From Sphingomonas sp. (GTDB taxonomy: Bacteria; Pseudomonadota; Alphaproteobacteria; Sphingomonadales; Sphingomonadaceae): a DNA stretch of 64,000 bases. This document shows, piece after piece, positions 41,633-50,558 of this stretch. Made by a program: the position numbers and the translations under genes. The notes beneath the pieces were generated by a model that made no database searches, had not been told where the DNA came from, and was given only the letters and a program-made list of their open reading frames with translations. Positions within the stretch are counted from its first letter, which is position 1. Every line of letters begins with the position of its first letter. The stretch is taken from assembly GCF_017744835.1 (NCBI RefSeq), contig NZ_JAGIAM010000004.1, positions 62,001 to 126,000 on the forward strand, read 5' to 3'.

Positions 41633-41638
41633 TATAAT
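41633..41638 (+). promoter_or_regulatory. TATAAT -10 element between 41586 and 41667 genes (dyad-flanked)
   Basis: CTCTCCTCTATAATAGAGGG, nearly palindromic about the core. It is 34 bases upstream of the plus-strand TTG start and about 47 bases upstream of the minus-strand start, so it may work both ways. Confidence 0.5.
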
Positions 41639-41666
41639 AGAGGGAAATCAGCCAGAAGGTGTCGAG

Positions 41667-41900
41667 TTGAGCTACGATCAGCGCCCCGCGAGAATACGCG
41701 TCGTCAAGGATGCGGCGGAAGCGCCCAAGCGCCGCCGCGGAGACCGCGCCGCCGCCGAGGGCGCGGATGCCGTAGCAAACGCTGCCGCGGAGGCCGCAGC
41801 CGAGGCCCGGTCTTCGGGCCTGCCGATCGTCCCGGCGCTGCTGTTCCTGCTCGCCTGCGTCGGCGGCGGCGTGGCCGTCGCGCTGTTCGGAGTCGCCTGA
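41667..41900 (+). CDS. small tail-anchored-like membrane protein
   Basis: A 77-residue protein with a basic and Ala-rich N-terminal half (SYDQRPARIRVVKDAAEAPKRRRGDR) and one C-terminal membrane helix (about 54-75, PIVPALLFLLACVGGGVAVALF). A TTG start at 41667 is used, with a GAAGGTG site nearby. It overlaps the next gene (ATG at 41900). No family is recognised, and it was probably made with the downstream repeat protein. Confidence 0.7.
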   Translation: MSYDQRPARIRVVKDAAEAPKRRRGDRAAAEGADAVANAAAEAAAEARSSGLPIVPALLFLLACVGGGVAVALFGVA

Positions 41901-43675
41901 TGCGTACCGCAGCCATCGCCCTGCTCGCCGGCGCCGCAACCGCCGCGCCCGCGCCGCAAGCCCCGCCCCTTCCCACCAACGCGCCGATCACGGCGCCGCT
42001 CGCCGCCGCCTCGGCGCTGCCGCCCTTCGCCGCCGAGCTGGCGCAGATGCCGATGATCACCGGCCCGCAGGGCTGGCAGGGCGAGACGGGCAGCGCCGCC
42101 TGGGCCGCCCTCGCCACCGCCAAGCCCGAGGGGCGCCAGCTGGCGCGCTGGCGCTTCGCGCTGGGGCTGATCGCCGACGGCAAGGGCGCCGATGCGCTGG
42201 GCGTGCTCGAGACGATGCGCCTCGCCGATGCCGACCTGGACCTGATCGCTCCCTTCCGCCTCGCGCGCGGCGCCGCGCTGGTGCAGCTGGGACGCGGTGA
42301 CGACGCCGTGGTCGCGCTCGCCGCCGAGGATCTTTCGGGCAATGCCGAGGCCTGCGCCTGGCGCATCCGCGCGCTGGTGCTCGCCGGCAGCCAGGAAGAG
42401 GCGCTGACTCAGGTCAATTGCGCGCTGCCCGCGATCAACGCGCGGCCGGCGGTCGACCGCTCGCCCTTCGTGCTCGCCGCCGCAACCGCCGCGATCGACA
42501 TCGGCAGACCCGAACCGGCGCTCGGCTGGCTCAAGCTGTTCGGCGACCAGAACCCCGCCGCCAACCTGCTGCGCGGCCGCGCGCTGATCGCCTCGGGCGA
42601 CCAGCAGGCGGGCCGGCTGCGGCTCGACCGCGCGCGGATCAGCGGCACGCCGCAGCTCCAGGCCGACGCCCGGCTCGGCATCATCGAGGCCGATCTCGCC
42701 GCGCACACCATCGCCCCGGCCGAGGGAATCAAGCGGCTCGACACGCTGCGCTATACCTGGCGCGGCGGGCCGGTCGAGCAGCGCGCGCTCCAGCTCGAGC
42801 TGCGCCTCGCCACTGAAGCGAAGGATCCGCGCAGCCAGCTGCGCGCCGGCGCGACGCTGTTCCGGTACTTCAAGCTGGGCAAGGAAGCCGCGCCCATGCT
42901 CGCCTCGCTCCAGGGCACGCTCGCCGCGGTGCTCGCGCCCGACAGCCCGGTGCCGCTGCCCGAGGCGGCGGGGCTTTACTGGGATTATCGCGAGCTGTCG
43001 CCGGCGGGCGCAGAGGGCGACGCGCTGGTGCTGCGGCTCGCCAACCGGCTGGAGGCATCCGGCCTCTATGCCCGCGCGGCCGAGCTGCTCCAGTACCAGC
43101 TGATGCAGCGGATGCAGGACGTCGCCCAGGGGCCGATGTCGGTGAAGGTCGCGTCGCTTCACATACTGGCAGGCCGGCCCGATCGCGCGCTCCAGGTGCT
43201 GCGCGACACCGAGCAGCCCGGCTATTCGGACACGATGCGGCACGATCGCAAGCGGATGGAAGCCGTCGCGCTTCACAAGCTGGGCAAGGACGCTGCGGCG
43301 AACGCGGCGCTCGACGGGCTGCCCGATGCCGACGCGATCCGCGCCGAGATGCATTGGCGCGCCAAGGACTGGAATGCTTTCGCGATCGAGAACGAAGGCC
43401 ACCTGCCCCAGCCGAAGAGCCTGGGCGAACCGGCGCAGGCGGCGGTGCTCCGCCAGGCGGTGGCGCTCGCCATGCTGGGCCGCGAGGACCGGCTCCAGGC
43501 ACTGCGCGCGCGCTATGCCGCCGCTTTCCAGGGCCTGCCGAGCAGCCAGGCGTTCGACGCGCTCACTGCCGCGCCCGGCACCATCGACTCCGCCAAGCTG
43601 GGCGCCGCCATGGCCGCCATCCCCCAGGCGAGCCCGATCGGCGCCATCGGCGACCTGCTCGACGCGGCGCCTTAG
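41900..43675 (+). CDS. flagellar-locus helical-repeat (TPR-like) exported protein
   Basis: A 591-residue protein with a signal peptide (about 1-16, AIALLAGAATAAPA). The rest is built from helix pairs with TPR-like alternation, for example WRFALGLIADGKGADALGVLETM, RLARGAALVQLGRGDDAVVAL and HILAGRPDRALQVL. No catalytic motif is visible. It probably acts as a periplasmic scaffold. It is cotranscribed with the small membrane protein and lies between fliM and flgL, as do unnamed TPR-like flagellar genes in related species. Confidence 0.75.
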   Translation: MRTAAIALLAGAATAAPAPQAPPLPTNAPITAPLAAASALPPFAAELAQMPMITGPQGWQGETGSAAWAALATAKPEGRQLARWRFALGLIADGKGADALGVLETMRLADADLDLIAPFRLARGAALVQLGRGDDAVVALAAEDLSGNAEACAWRIRALVLAGSQEEALTQVNCALPAINARPAVDRSPFVLAAATAAIDIGRPEPALGWLKLFGDQNPAANLLRGRALIASGDQQAGRLRLDRARISGTPQLQADARLGIIEADLAAHTIAPAEGIKRLDTLRYTWRGGPVEQRALQLELRLATEAKDPRSQLRAGATLFRYFKLGKEAAPMLASLQGTLAAVLAPDSPVPLPEAAGLYWDYRELSPAGAEGDALVLRLANRLEASGLYARAAELLQYQLMQRMQDVAQGPMSVKVASLHILAGRPDRALQVLRDTEQPGYSDTMRHDRKRMEAVALHKLGKDAAANAALDGLPDADAIRAEMHWRAKDWNAFAIENEGHLPQPKSLGEPAQAAVLRQAVALAMLGREDRLQALRARYAAAFQGLPSSQAFDALTAAPGTIDSAKLGAAMAAIPQASPIGAIGDLLDAAP

Positions 43676-43772
43676 CCTTGGCCCCCTTCCCTGAAAGGCG
43701 GCGCGCAGACGCGCGAACCCACCCCGACCGCTCCCTGCGAGCAGGAGGGGAAGATCATCCTGCAAACAAAAA

Positions 43773-43801
43773 CGGCCGCCCCGCGTGGTGCGGAGCGGCC
43801 G
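43773..43801 (-). terminator. terminator of flgL operon
   Basis: A near-perfect 12-base stem CGGCCGCCCCGC / GCGGAGCGGCCG (one mismatch) with a five-base loop lies 37 bases past the flgL stop and is followed by TTTTTG on the minus strand. The gap upstream of it (43676-43772) has only a degenerate copy of the GGAGGGG-type repeat. Confidence 0.7.
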
Positions 43802-43837
43802 TGGTACGCGAACGGGGCGTTGCCGGCGAGTGCCGGC

Positions 43838-44746
43838 TCAGCCGAGATAGTTGACCAGGCTCAGGCTCGAGAGCTGCGAGAAGACCGAATAGCTCGCCTC
43901 GAGCATCGCCTTCTGCGCCGCGAGGTCGATGGCGACCTGGCCCAGATCGGCGTCCTCGTTGCTCTCGATCACGCCCTTGAGCAGCAGCGAGCGCTCGTCG
44001 CCGCGCTTCGAGAGCGTCTCGACCTGCGCCTGCTTGCGGCCGTTCTCGGCATTGACCGAGCGGAGGCTGCCGAGGCCGGTGTCGAGCTGATCGAGCGCCT
44101 GCTTGAGCGCGGCGGTCTGGGTGTCGTCGAGCTTGTCGCCGATAGGGCCTGCCTGGGCGAGCGAGCGGAATGCTTCGTAGAGGTCCTTGCCCACCGCGCT
44201 GGCGGTGATGCCATAGGTCACGTCGACGCCGTCGGCGACGCGCGCGGTGGAGCGGACGCTGTCGTCGCGGAACGCGGAGTCGGCGTCGATGGTGGCGGTG
44301 TCCTGCAGCGTCGCCGGGACGAACGGGTTCTGTCCCGTCTGCGAGCCGCCGAACAGCGGCGTGCCGCCTTCGTCCGAATTGAGCGACGTGCGGAACTGCG
44401 CGAAGGCAGTCTCGATCGCTTCCTGCAGGCCTGCGGCGTCGCCGGTGCCGACCGCGGTCATAATCTGCTGGCGCAGGTCCATCGTCGAGGTCTCGATACC
44501 TTCGAGGTGTCCCTGATAGAGCGAAAGCGTGGTCCCGACGCGCTTGGACACGGTCGACTGCGCATCCTGCCGCGCCAGCAAGGTGTGCGCCGAGAGGTTG
44601 CGCACCGTCTCGGTGCCCAGATCGGCGAAGTTCGCCGCCTTCTTGCCCGTCGCGAGGCGCTGCTGGGTGATCGCCAGCTTCTCTTGCGAGCGCTGGATCG
44701 CATCCGAGAGGGTGCGCTGAAGCGGAATGGTGGCTACGCGGTTCAT
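43838..44746 (-). CDS. flgL: hook-filament junction protein FlgL
   Basis: Hook-associated protein 3, the adaptor between hook and filament. The 302-residue protein has flagellin-like ends: RTLSDAIQRSQEKLAITQQRLATGKKAANFADLGTETV at the N-terminus and LAAQKAMLEASYSVFSQLSSLSLVNYLG at the C-terminus. The central domain is variable. It is the last gene of the flgE-flgK-flgL minus-strand series and starts 12 bases after flgK. Confidence 0.95.
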   Translation of the reverse strand: MNRVATIPLQRTLSDAIQRSQEKLAITQQRLATGKKAANFADLGTETVRNLSAHTLLARQDAQSTVSKRVGTTLSLYQGHLEGIETSTMDLRQQIMTAVGTGDAAGLQEAIETAFAQFRTSLNSDEGGTPLFGGSQTGQNPFVPATLQDTATIDADSAFRDDSVRSTARVADGVDVTYGITASAVGKDLYEAFRSLAQAGPIGDKLDDTQTAALKQALDQLDTGLGSLRSVNAENGRKQAQVETLSKRGDERSLLLKGVIESNEDADLGQVAIDLAAQKAMLEASYSVFSQLSSLSLVNYLG

Positions 44747-44757
44747 GTTCTTCTTCC

Positions 44758-46857
44758 TCAGCGGACCATCTGGAGCAGCGTGTCGTACATTTCGGTGGCG
44801 GTGGTGATCACCCGGGCCGCGGCCGAATAGCTGTTCTGGAGCACCACCATCTGCGAGAGTTCCTCGTCGATGTTGACGCCCGAGAAGCTGTCACGGCGGG
44901 TCACGGCGTCGTCGCGGCGCGCGGAGGCGTCGCTGAGATAGCCCTGCGCCTGGCTCGCCTCGAGCCCGGCGCGGCCGAGCAGCAGGCTGGAGAAGCGCTC
45001 GATCGTGACGGTCCCGTCCTTGCCGAGGTCGATCGGCGCGGCGAGCCGGTCGACGAGCGCGGTCGCGCCGCGCGTGTCGCCCGCACCCAGCGCCTTGGTG
45101 CCGACCGCGGCATCCGCCTGGAGCATCGCCAGCGGCATCTTCGACGGGTTCGTCAGCACCTCGGGCCGCACTTCGCTGCCGTTCAGCCCGCTCGACACGC
45201 CGGTGAGGCTCATGAGCTGGGTGAAGTTGCGACCGGTGCCGAGGCGGTCGGTCGAATCCGACGGGATCGACAGCGCGGCTCCCGATACCGACGGCGCCGG
45301 ATCGAAGCGCAGCCGGCCGCGGTCGTCGAGCGAGAAGCTGCCGAAATTGGAGAGCGGGCTCGCGTTCAGATCGTTGACGATGTCGCCGAACGTGCCGCCG
45401 GGGGTGGGCGTCAACGTGTAGCTGGTGAGCGCGCGGCCCGAGGTGTCGCGCAGCACGATCTCGGCGGTCTCCCCTGCCCCGAACCCATGGGGATCGCTGG
45501 CAGTGAAGCCCGAAGGCACGAGCGTGCTCGTGTCGCTGCGGACGATGTCGTTGAGGCCGAAATATTGCGAGACGCCCACTCCGGCGCGCGCGCTGGGGTT
45601 GGTCGCATCCTGGGCGATGGCGACACCGTTGCCCGTGGCGCTGGCGGAAATGGTGAGCTTGCCGTCGACGAAGCTCGCCGTGGCATTGCCGCCAAGGCCC
45701 GTATTGATCGCCGCGACCATGTCGTCGACGGTGGCACCCGGGCCCAAGGCGTCGAAATCGATCGTGGTCTTGGCGACGAGGGTGCCGTCGTTCTTGGTCA
45801 CCGCAAAGGTCGCGGCGCCGGTGAAGCCGAGCCGGTCGGCACCGTCGAGCCCCGTCGAGCGGCCGTTGAGCGAAGCGGGTGCGGGCACGGTGGTGCTGGC
45901 GTTGCTCACGCTGTTGAGCGCTTCGGTCAGCCCGCCGAACAGCACGCCCAGCTTTTCGGAGAACGCCGGCAGCGCGCGATCGCGCAGGTCGAGCAGGCCG
46001 CCGAGCTTGCCGCCGACCGCGGCCGAATCGAGCGACTCGCCGGTCGCGGCGCCCATCGAGCCGTCGGGTTCGGCGAAGCGGACCTCGATGCTCGGATAGC
46101 TGGGCATCGACACGCCCTGGCCCGAGATCGGATAGGAGAGCTGGCGCAGCCGCCGGTCGAGCAGCACGCCGCCCGAGGCGGTCTCGATCGAGACGCGGCC
46201 GTCCGGCTGGTCGCGCACGTTGATGGAGATGAGGCTGCTGAGCTCCTCGATCGCCTTCATGCGCTGGTCGGCGGCGCCGCTGACGCTGCGCCCCAGCCCG
46301 GTGTTCTGCGCGACCGTGCTGTTGAGGTCGTTGATCCGGACCAGCAGGCTGTTGATCTTGTCGACCGTGTAGCCGACTTCGGATTCGACGTCGCCGCGCA
46401 GGCCCGCGACGTCGCTGTCGAGCTGCTGCATCGACGTGATCGCGTCCTGCACATTGGCCGTGAAGGTCGCCACGGTCTGCTCGGACGATTGCGAGCCGGT
46501 CATCGCGACGGCCGAGGCCGAGATGGCGTCGAGGCGTGCGGGCAGGCCCGAGTCCGCGCCCGGCTCGCCGAGCAGCGACTGGAGGCGATCGAGGTAGTTG
46601 GCGCTCACTTCCGCCCGGCCGTAATCGCCCGAGCGGCGATAGACGGTCGACTCCAGGAAACGGTCCGCGACGCGCGTGGGCTCGCCCACCACCACGCCGC
46701 TGACCTTGCCCGAAGTGACGCCGGTCGTGAGGTTGACGCGCTCGCGCGCATACCCCGCCACGCCGACGTTGGCGATGTTGTTCGAGACCGCGCGGAGGCC
46801 TGCCTGCGCGGCAGACAGGCCCGATACCGCGGAACCCAATATGTCGTTGAGCGCCAT
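44758..46857 (-). CDS. flgK: hook-associated protein FlgK
   Basis: Hook-associated protein 1. The 699-residue protein begins with the axial motif ALNDILGSAVSGLSAAQAGLRAVSNNIANVGVAGYARERVNL and ends with a helix containing QMVVLQNSYSAAARVITTATEMYDTLLQMV. The centre is long and variable and includes segments with repeated TTIDFDALGPGATVDDMVAAI. It begins downstream of flgE. Confidence 0.96.
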   Translation of the reverse strand: MALNDILGSAVSGLSAAQAGLRAVSNNIANVGVAGYARERVNLTTGVTSGKVSGVVVGEPTRVADRFLESTVYRRSGDYGRAEVSANYLDRLQSLLGEPGADSGLPARLDAISASAVAMTGSQSSEQTVATFTANVQDAITSMQQLDSDVAGLRGDVESEVGYTVDKINSLLVRINDLNSTVAQNTGLGRSVSGAADQRMKAIEELSSLISINVRDQPDGRVSIETASGGVLLDRRLRQLSYPISGQGVSMPSYPSIEVRFAEPDGSMGAATGESLDSAAVGGKLGGLLDLRDRALPAFSEKLGVLFGGLTEALNSVSNASTTVPAPASLNGRSTGLDGADRLGFTGAATFAVTKNDGTLVAKTTIDFDALGPGATVDDMVAAINTGLGGNATASFVDGKLTISASATGNGVAIAQDATNPSARAGVGVSQYFGLNDIVRSDTSTLVPSGFTASDPHGFGAGETAEIVLRDTSGRALTSYTLTPTPGGTFGDIVNDLNASPLSNFGSFSLDDRGRLRFDPAPSVSGAALSIPSDSTDRLGTGRNFTQLMSLTGVSSGLNGSEVRPEVLTNPSKMPLAMLQADAAVGTKALGAGDTRGATALVDRLAAPIDLGKDGTVTIERFSSLLLGRAGLEASQAQGYLSDASARRDDAVTRRDSFSGVNIDEELSQMVVLQNSYSAAARVITTATEMYDTLLQMVR

Positions 46858-46883
46858 CCCCTGATCCCCTGACCGCTAGCCGA

Positions 46884-48185
46884 TCAGCGCTTCAGGTCGC
46901 TGACTTCGCGCAGCATGTCGTCCACGGTCGTGATGATCTTGGACGAAGCGCTATAGGCCCGCTGGAAGCGGATCATGTTGGTGAACTCGCCGGCGAGGTC
47001 GACGGTCGAGGCCTCGAGCGAATTGGCTGCGATCGCGCCCGCGCCGAGCGCGCCCGGCGTGTTCAGGGTGAAGCCGCCCGAGGCGCGGCTGGGCGTGTAG
47101 GCATTGCCCGACATGCGGGTGAGACCGTCCGGGTTCTGGAAGGTCGCGATCGGCAGCTGGAACACCGAGCGGGTGGTGCCGTCGTCGAAGATCGCGTTGA
47201 CGGTGCCATCCTTGGTGATCTCGACCGACGAGAGGTTGCCCAGCATGCCGCCGTCGACGTTCGACGAGATCAGCGAGCTCTCGGTGCCGAACTGGGTGAT
47301 GCCGTTGATGCCGTCATCGCTGCCCAGCGAGAGCTGGATCGGAACCGAGGCGGCGTTGTTGGTCCAGGTCGGCGTCAGCGGGTCGAAGAAGTTGCCGGTC
47401 GAACCCGACATGTCGAGGCTGCCGTCCGGATTGAACTTGACCGTGCCGCTGGCGAGCAGGCCGCCGGCCGCAGTGACGTCGCTGGCGGGATCCGAATAGG
47501 TCTCGGCCTGCCAGGTGTTCGCGCCGGTCTTGATGAAGCCCATCGTGATCCGGTGCGAGCCGCCCTGCGAGTCATAGACGTCGAACGAGCGGGTGAACTG
47601 CGGCGTCACGGTGCCCGAAGCCATGTCTCCGGTCGTATAGGCGCCGGTGTAGTTGGCGGTGCTCGACTGCAGGTTCATGCGCGCCTGGATGCGCGAGGTC
47701 GGCGAAGCGGTGCCGGTCAGGTCGCTCACGCGCACGGCCTCGAGCGAGTTGAGGTTGCCCGTGTTGGTGAAGTTGCCCGACGGATCGAGGCGCCAGCCGT
47801 AGAGATAGAGGCCCGCGGCGTTGCGCAGGAAGCCTTCCTCGTCCGGGCGGAAGTTGCCGGCGCGGGTGAAGGCCACATCGCTGCTGTCGTCTGCGGTCGC
47901 GCGCGTGACGAAGAAGCCGCCGCCGTCGATCGCGATGTCGGTGGTGCTGCCCGAGGCCTGAAGCAGGCCCTGCTTCGACACCATCGCGATCGGCGCAGCG
48001 GCGACGCCGCCTGCCGAATAGTTGCTCTTGGCGCGGCCGTCGGTCACCAGCGTGCGGAACTGGGCTTCGACGCCCTTGTAGCCGACGGTGTTGATGTTGG
48101 TGATGTTGTCGGCAACGGTCGCCATCGCGGCCGACTGCGCGCTGAGGCCGGACACGCCGGCATAAAGAGCGGAATAGAGGCTCAA
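46884..48185 (-). CDS. flgE: flagellar hook protein FlgE
   Basis: Hook subunit of 433 residues. The N-terminal motif is SLYSALYAGVSGLSAQSAAMATVADNITNINTVGYKG. The C-terminal axial helix has LEASTVDLAGEFTNMIRFQRAYSASSKIITTVDDMLREVSDLKR. A TTG start at 48185 is preferred, with a GGGAG site eight bases upstream. The frame extends to 48212 without a good site. It has its own promoter at 48236 and divergent flbT on the other side. Confidence 0.95.
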   Translation of the reverse strand: MSLYSALYAGVSGLSAQSAAMATVADNITNINTVGYKGVEAQFRTLVTDGRAKSNYSAGGVAAAPIAMVSKQGLLQASGSTTDIAIDGGGFFVTRATADDSSDVAFTRAGNFRPDEEGFLRNAAGLYLYGWRLDPSGNFTNTGNLNSLEAVRVSDLTGTASPTSRIQARMNLQSSTANYTGAYTTGDMASGTVTPQFTRSFDVYDSQGGSHRITMGFIKTGANTWQAETYSDPASDVTAAGGLLASGTVKFNPDGSLDMSGSTGNFFDPLTPTWTNNAASVPIQLSLGSDDGINGITQFGTESSLISSNVDGGMLGNLSSVEITKDGTVNAIFDDGTTRSVFQLPIATFQNPDGLTRMSGNAYTPSRASGGFTLNTPGALGAGAIAANSLEASTVDLAGEFTNMIRFQRAYSASSKIITTVDDMLREVSDLKR

Positions 48186-48235
48186 GACCAGGACTCCCAA
48201 GACGCCCGCCAATCGATCGGACAGGCCACGGCTCC

Positions 48236-48241
48236 ATTGTA
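48236..48241 (-). promoter_or_regulatory. TACAAT -10 candidate of flgE
   Basis: On the minus strand GTCCTACAATGGAG lies about 50 bases upstream of the flgE start. The core is the same as upstream of flgC. A weak palindrome GTGAAAATTGATG (48275-48287) lies 40 bases upstream and the strong palindrome at 48291 a further 16 bases out. Confidence 0.45.
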
Positions 48242-48290
48242 GGACGGGCTTCGCGCCGCCGGGCCAAATGCGCAGTGAAAATTGATGCTG

Positions 48291-48303
48291 GGCAAAATTT
48301 GCC
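48291..48303. promoter_or_regulatory. palindromic operator GGCAAAATTTGCC between flgE and flbT
   Basis: A perfect dyad except for the centre base. Its centre is 39 bases from the first base of the flbT -10, the same distance as for the fliN-like gene at 10573 and one fliF site at 25389. Confidence 0.6.
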
Positions 48304-48335
48304 GGGTGCCGCGCCGCCCCTGGGAAACTCCTTCC

Positions 48336-48341
48336 TATAAT
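48336..48341 (+). promoter_or_regulatory. TATAAT -10 element of flbT operon
   Basis: CTCCTTCCTATAATGGAGG lies 31 bases upstream of the flbT ATG. The core is flanked by CC and GG arms. No -35 is apparent. Confidence 0.5.
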
Positions 48342-48371
48342 GGAGGCAAAGCTTCACGAAAGGCACGTTCC

Positions 48372-48770
48372 ATGCTCCGCATCACGCTTCGCGACGGCGA
48401 GAAGGCGATCGTAAACGGCGCGGTGCTGCGCGCGGTCGGCCGCACGCAGATCGCCGTCGAGAACCAGGTTTCGATCCTGCGCGGCCGCGAGGTCATGCAG
48501 CCGGAAGAGGCCACCACTCCGGCCCGCCAGCTCTATTTCGCCGCGATGCTCGCCTATATCGATCCGGCCAACCGCGCCGAGCACCAGGACAGCGTCGTCG
48601 CGCTGGTCGGCGCGCTGGTCGCCGCCCTGCCCGCCCCCGAGGCCCGCGCGGCGTGCATCCGCTTCGCCCACGACATGGCGATGGGCGACTATTACAAGGC
48701 GCTTTCCTCGGCGCGCGAGATCATCGCGTTCGAGACCGAAGCCGCCGCGGCTTCCGCACAGGCCGCCTGA
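48372..48770 (+). CDS. flbT: flagellin expression repressor FlbT
   Basis: Post-transcriptional regulator that binds the flagellin mRNA leader in alphaproteobacteria. The 132-residue protein begins MLRITLRDGEKAIVNGAVLR and has the family features QLYFAAMLAYIDPANRAEHQDSVVALVGALV and CIRFAHDMAMGDYYKALSSAREII. Length is standard. It leads the plus-strand group flbT-fliI-fliJ-transglycosylase. flaF, its usual partner, is not seen here. Confidence 0.9.
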   Translation: MLRITLRDGEKAIVNGAVLRAVGRTQIAVENQVSILRGREVMQPEEATTPARQLYFAAMLAYIDPANRAEHQDSVVALVGALVAALPAPEARAACIRFAHDMAMGDYYKALSSAREIIAFETEAAAASAQAA

Positions 48771-48780
48771 GGCGCTTTCC

Positions 48781-50133
48781 ATGCAGACGCTGGCGAGTGC
48801 TGCCCGCGCGATCCGCGAGATGCTGCCCGACCGCCGCTTCGGCCGGGTGGTCGCGGTGCGCGGCGCGCTGATCGAAGTCGAGGGACTGGCGGGCGTGGCG
48901 CAGATCGGCAGCCGCGTCGAGATCGCCTCACCCAACGGCCCCGTGCAGGCCGAAGTGACCGCGCTCGACCGCGACGTGGCGCTGTGCCTGCCCTTCACCG
49001 ATCCGCAGGGCGTGGGCCTGGGCGCGCGCGCCGACCTGGGCGCGGGCCAGTTCACCGTGCGCCCCTCCGCCGGCTGGCTCGGACGGATGATCGACGGCCT
49101 CGGCCGGCCGGTCGACGGACTCGGCCCGCTGCCGCCGGGCGGCGAGCCCCAGCCGATCAAGGCGCCCCCGCCCGCCGCCGCCAATCGCGCGCGTGTCGCC
49201 GAGCGGATCGAGACTGGGGTGCGCACGCTCGACCTTTTCGTGCCCTTATGCCGCGGCCAGCGGCTCGGCCTGTTCGCGGGCTCGGGCGTCGGCAAATCGG
49301 TGCTGCTCTCGATGCTTGCGCGCTGGACCCAGTGCGACGTCGCCGTGATCGGCCTGATCGGCGAGCGCGGCCGCGAAGTGCAGGAATTCATCGAGGACGA
49401 CCTCGGCCCCGAGGGCATGGCTCGCTCGGTCGTCGTCGTCGCCACCTCCGACGAGCCCGCGCTGATGCGCCGCCAGGCCGCCTGGACCACGCTCGCGGTC
49501 GCCGAGCATTTCCGCGACCAAGGCCTCAACGTGCTGTGCCTGATGGACTCGGTCACCCGCTTCGCGATGGCGCAGCGCGAGATCGGCCTCGCCTCAGGCG
49601 AGCCGCCGGCGACCAAGGGCTATACCCCCACCGTCTTCGCCGAGCTGCCGCGACTGCTCGAGCGCGCCGGCCCGGGTGCGCCCGGCAAGGGCATGATCAC
49701 CGGCCTGTTCACTGTGCTCGTCGACGGCGACGACCATAACGAGCCGGTCGCCGACGCGGTGCGCGGCATCCTCGACGGCCACGTCGTGATGCGCCGCGCG
49801 ATCGCCGAGCGCGGCCGCTATCCGGCGATCGACGTGCTCAAGTCGGTCTCGCGGACACTGCCGCATTGCATGAACGACGAGCAGAACGAGACGCGCCTCG
49901 CCGCGCGCAAGCTGCTATCAACCTATGCCGACATGGAAGAGATGGTGCGGCTCGGCGCGTACAAGGCCGGATCGTCCGAGGAAGTCGATCGCGCCGTCGC
50001 GCTCGCGCCGCAGATCGAGGCGCTGATCAACCAGGGCAAGAACGACCAGGGCAATGCCGATGCGGCGTTCGCCGCGCTCGCCGCGATCGTCGGCGCCGCC
50101 GCCGAGCCCGAGATCGAGGAGGCCGCCGCGTGA
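48781..50133 (+). CDS. fliI: flagellar export ATPase FliI
   Basis: ATPase that powers or primes flagellar protein export. The 450-residue protein has the F1-type fold: Walker A GSGVGKSVL, then GERGREVQEFIEDDLG, and CLMDSVTRFAMAQREIGL with catalytic Glu and Arg features. An N-terminal 30-residue region precedes the beta-barrel domain. It starts ten bases after flbT and overlaps fliJ. Confidence 0.97.
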   Translation: MQTLASAARAIREMLPDRRFGRVVAVRGALIEVEGLAGVAQIGSRVEIASPNGPVQAEVTALDRDVALCLPFTDPQGVGLGARADLGAGQFTVRPSAGWLGRMIDGLGRPVDGLGPLPPGGEPQPIKAPPPAAANRARVAERIETGVRTLDLFVPLCRGQRLGLFAGSGVGKSVLLSMLARWTQCDVAVIGLIGERGREVQEFIEDDLGPEGMARSVVVVATSDEPALMRRQAAWTTLAVAEHFRDQGLNVLCLMDSVTRFAMAQREIGLASGEPPATKGYTPTVFAELPRLLERAGPGAPGKGMITGLFTVLVDGDDHNEPVADAVRGILDGHVVMRRAIAERGRYPAIDVLKSVSRTLPHCMNDEQNETRLAARKLLSTYADMEEMVRLGAYKAGSSEEVDRAVALAPQIEALINQGKNDQGNADAAFAALAAIVGAAAEPEIEEAAA

Positions 50134-50558
50134 CTCCGTTCGACACCGCGCTGCGCATCCACCGCCGCGAAGTCGATGCCGTGAAGGTGTCGATCGGCGT
50201 CGAGGTCGAGCGCATTGCGACGATCGACACCATAGCGCGCGCGCACGATGCGCGGATGCAGGAGGAGCGCGCGCTCGCCTATGCCCTTCCCTTCTCGTCC
50301 GATGCCTGGACGGCGCGGATGAAGGCCGATCGCGCCCGGCTGCGCGAAGCCGCGCACGTCGCGGAGACGCGGCTGGGACAGCTGCGCGCCCAGGCAGTGG
50401 AAGCCTATGGCACGATGCGCGCGATCGAAGGCGCCGCCGAGCGCTACCAGGCCGAGGCCGAACGCACCGCCGCGCTCGCCGAGCAGGGTGCGATCGACGA
50501 CCTCGCCGCAGCGCGCTTCCTGCAGGCGCGCCGCAAGGACAAGGATCGCATCTCGTGA
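50130..50558 (+). CDS. fliJ: FliJ-like export chaperone
   Basis: A 142-residue almost entirely helical coiled-coil protein without signal peptide. The central region has TARMKADRARLREAAHVAETRLGQLRAQAVEAYGTMRAIEGAAERY, typical of FliJ-type stalks of the export ATPase. GTG start overlaps the fliI stop (GTGA). The family is highly divergent, so the name is by position and shape. Confidence 0.78.
   Translation: MTPFDTALRIHRREVDAVKVSIGVEVERIATIDTIARAHDARMQEERALAYALPFSSDAWTARMKADRARLREAAHVAETRLGQLRAQAVEAYGTMRAIEGAAERYQAEAERTAALAEQGAIDDLAAARFLQARRKDKDRIS

Noticed and set aside
48291..48303. Sigma-54 promoter at the palindrome
   Set aside because: The GG and GC pairs are only 8-9 bases apart instead of 10, and the same holds at 38528.
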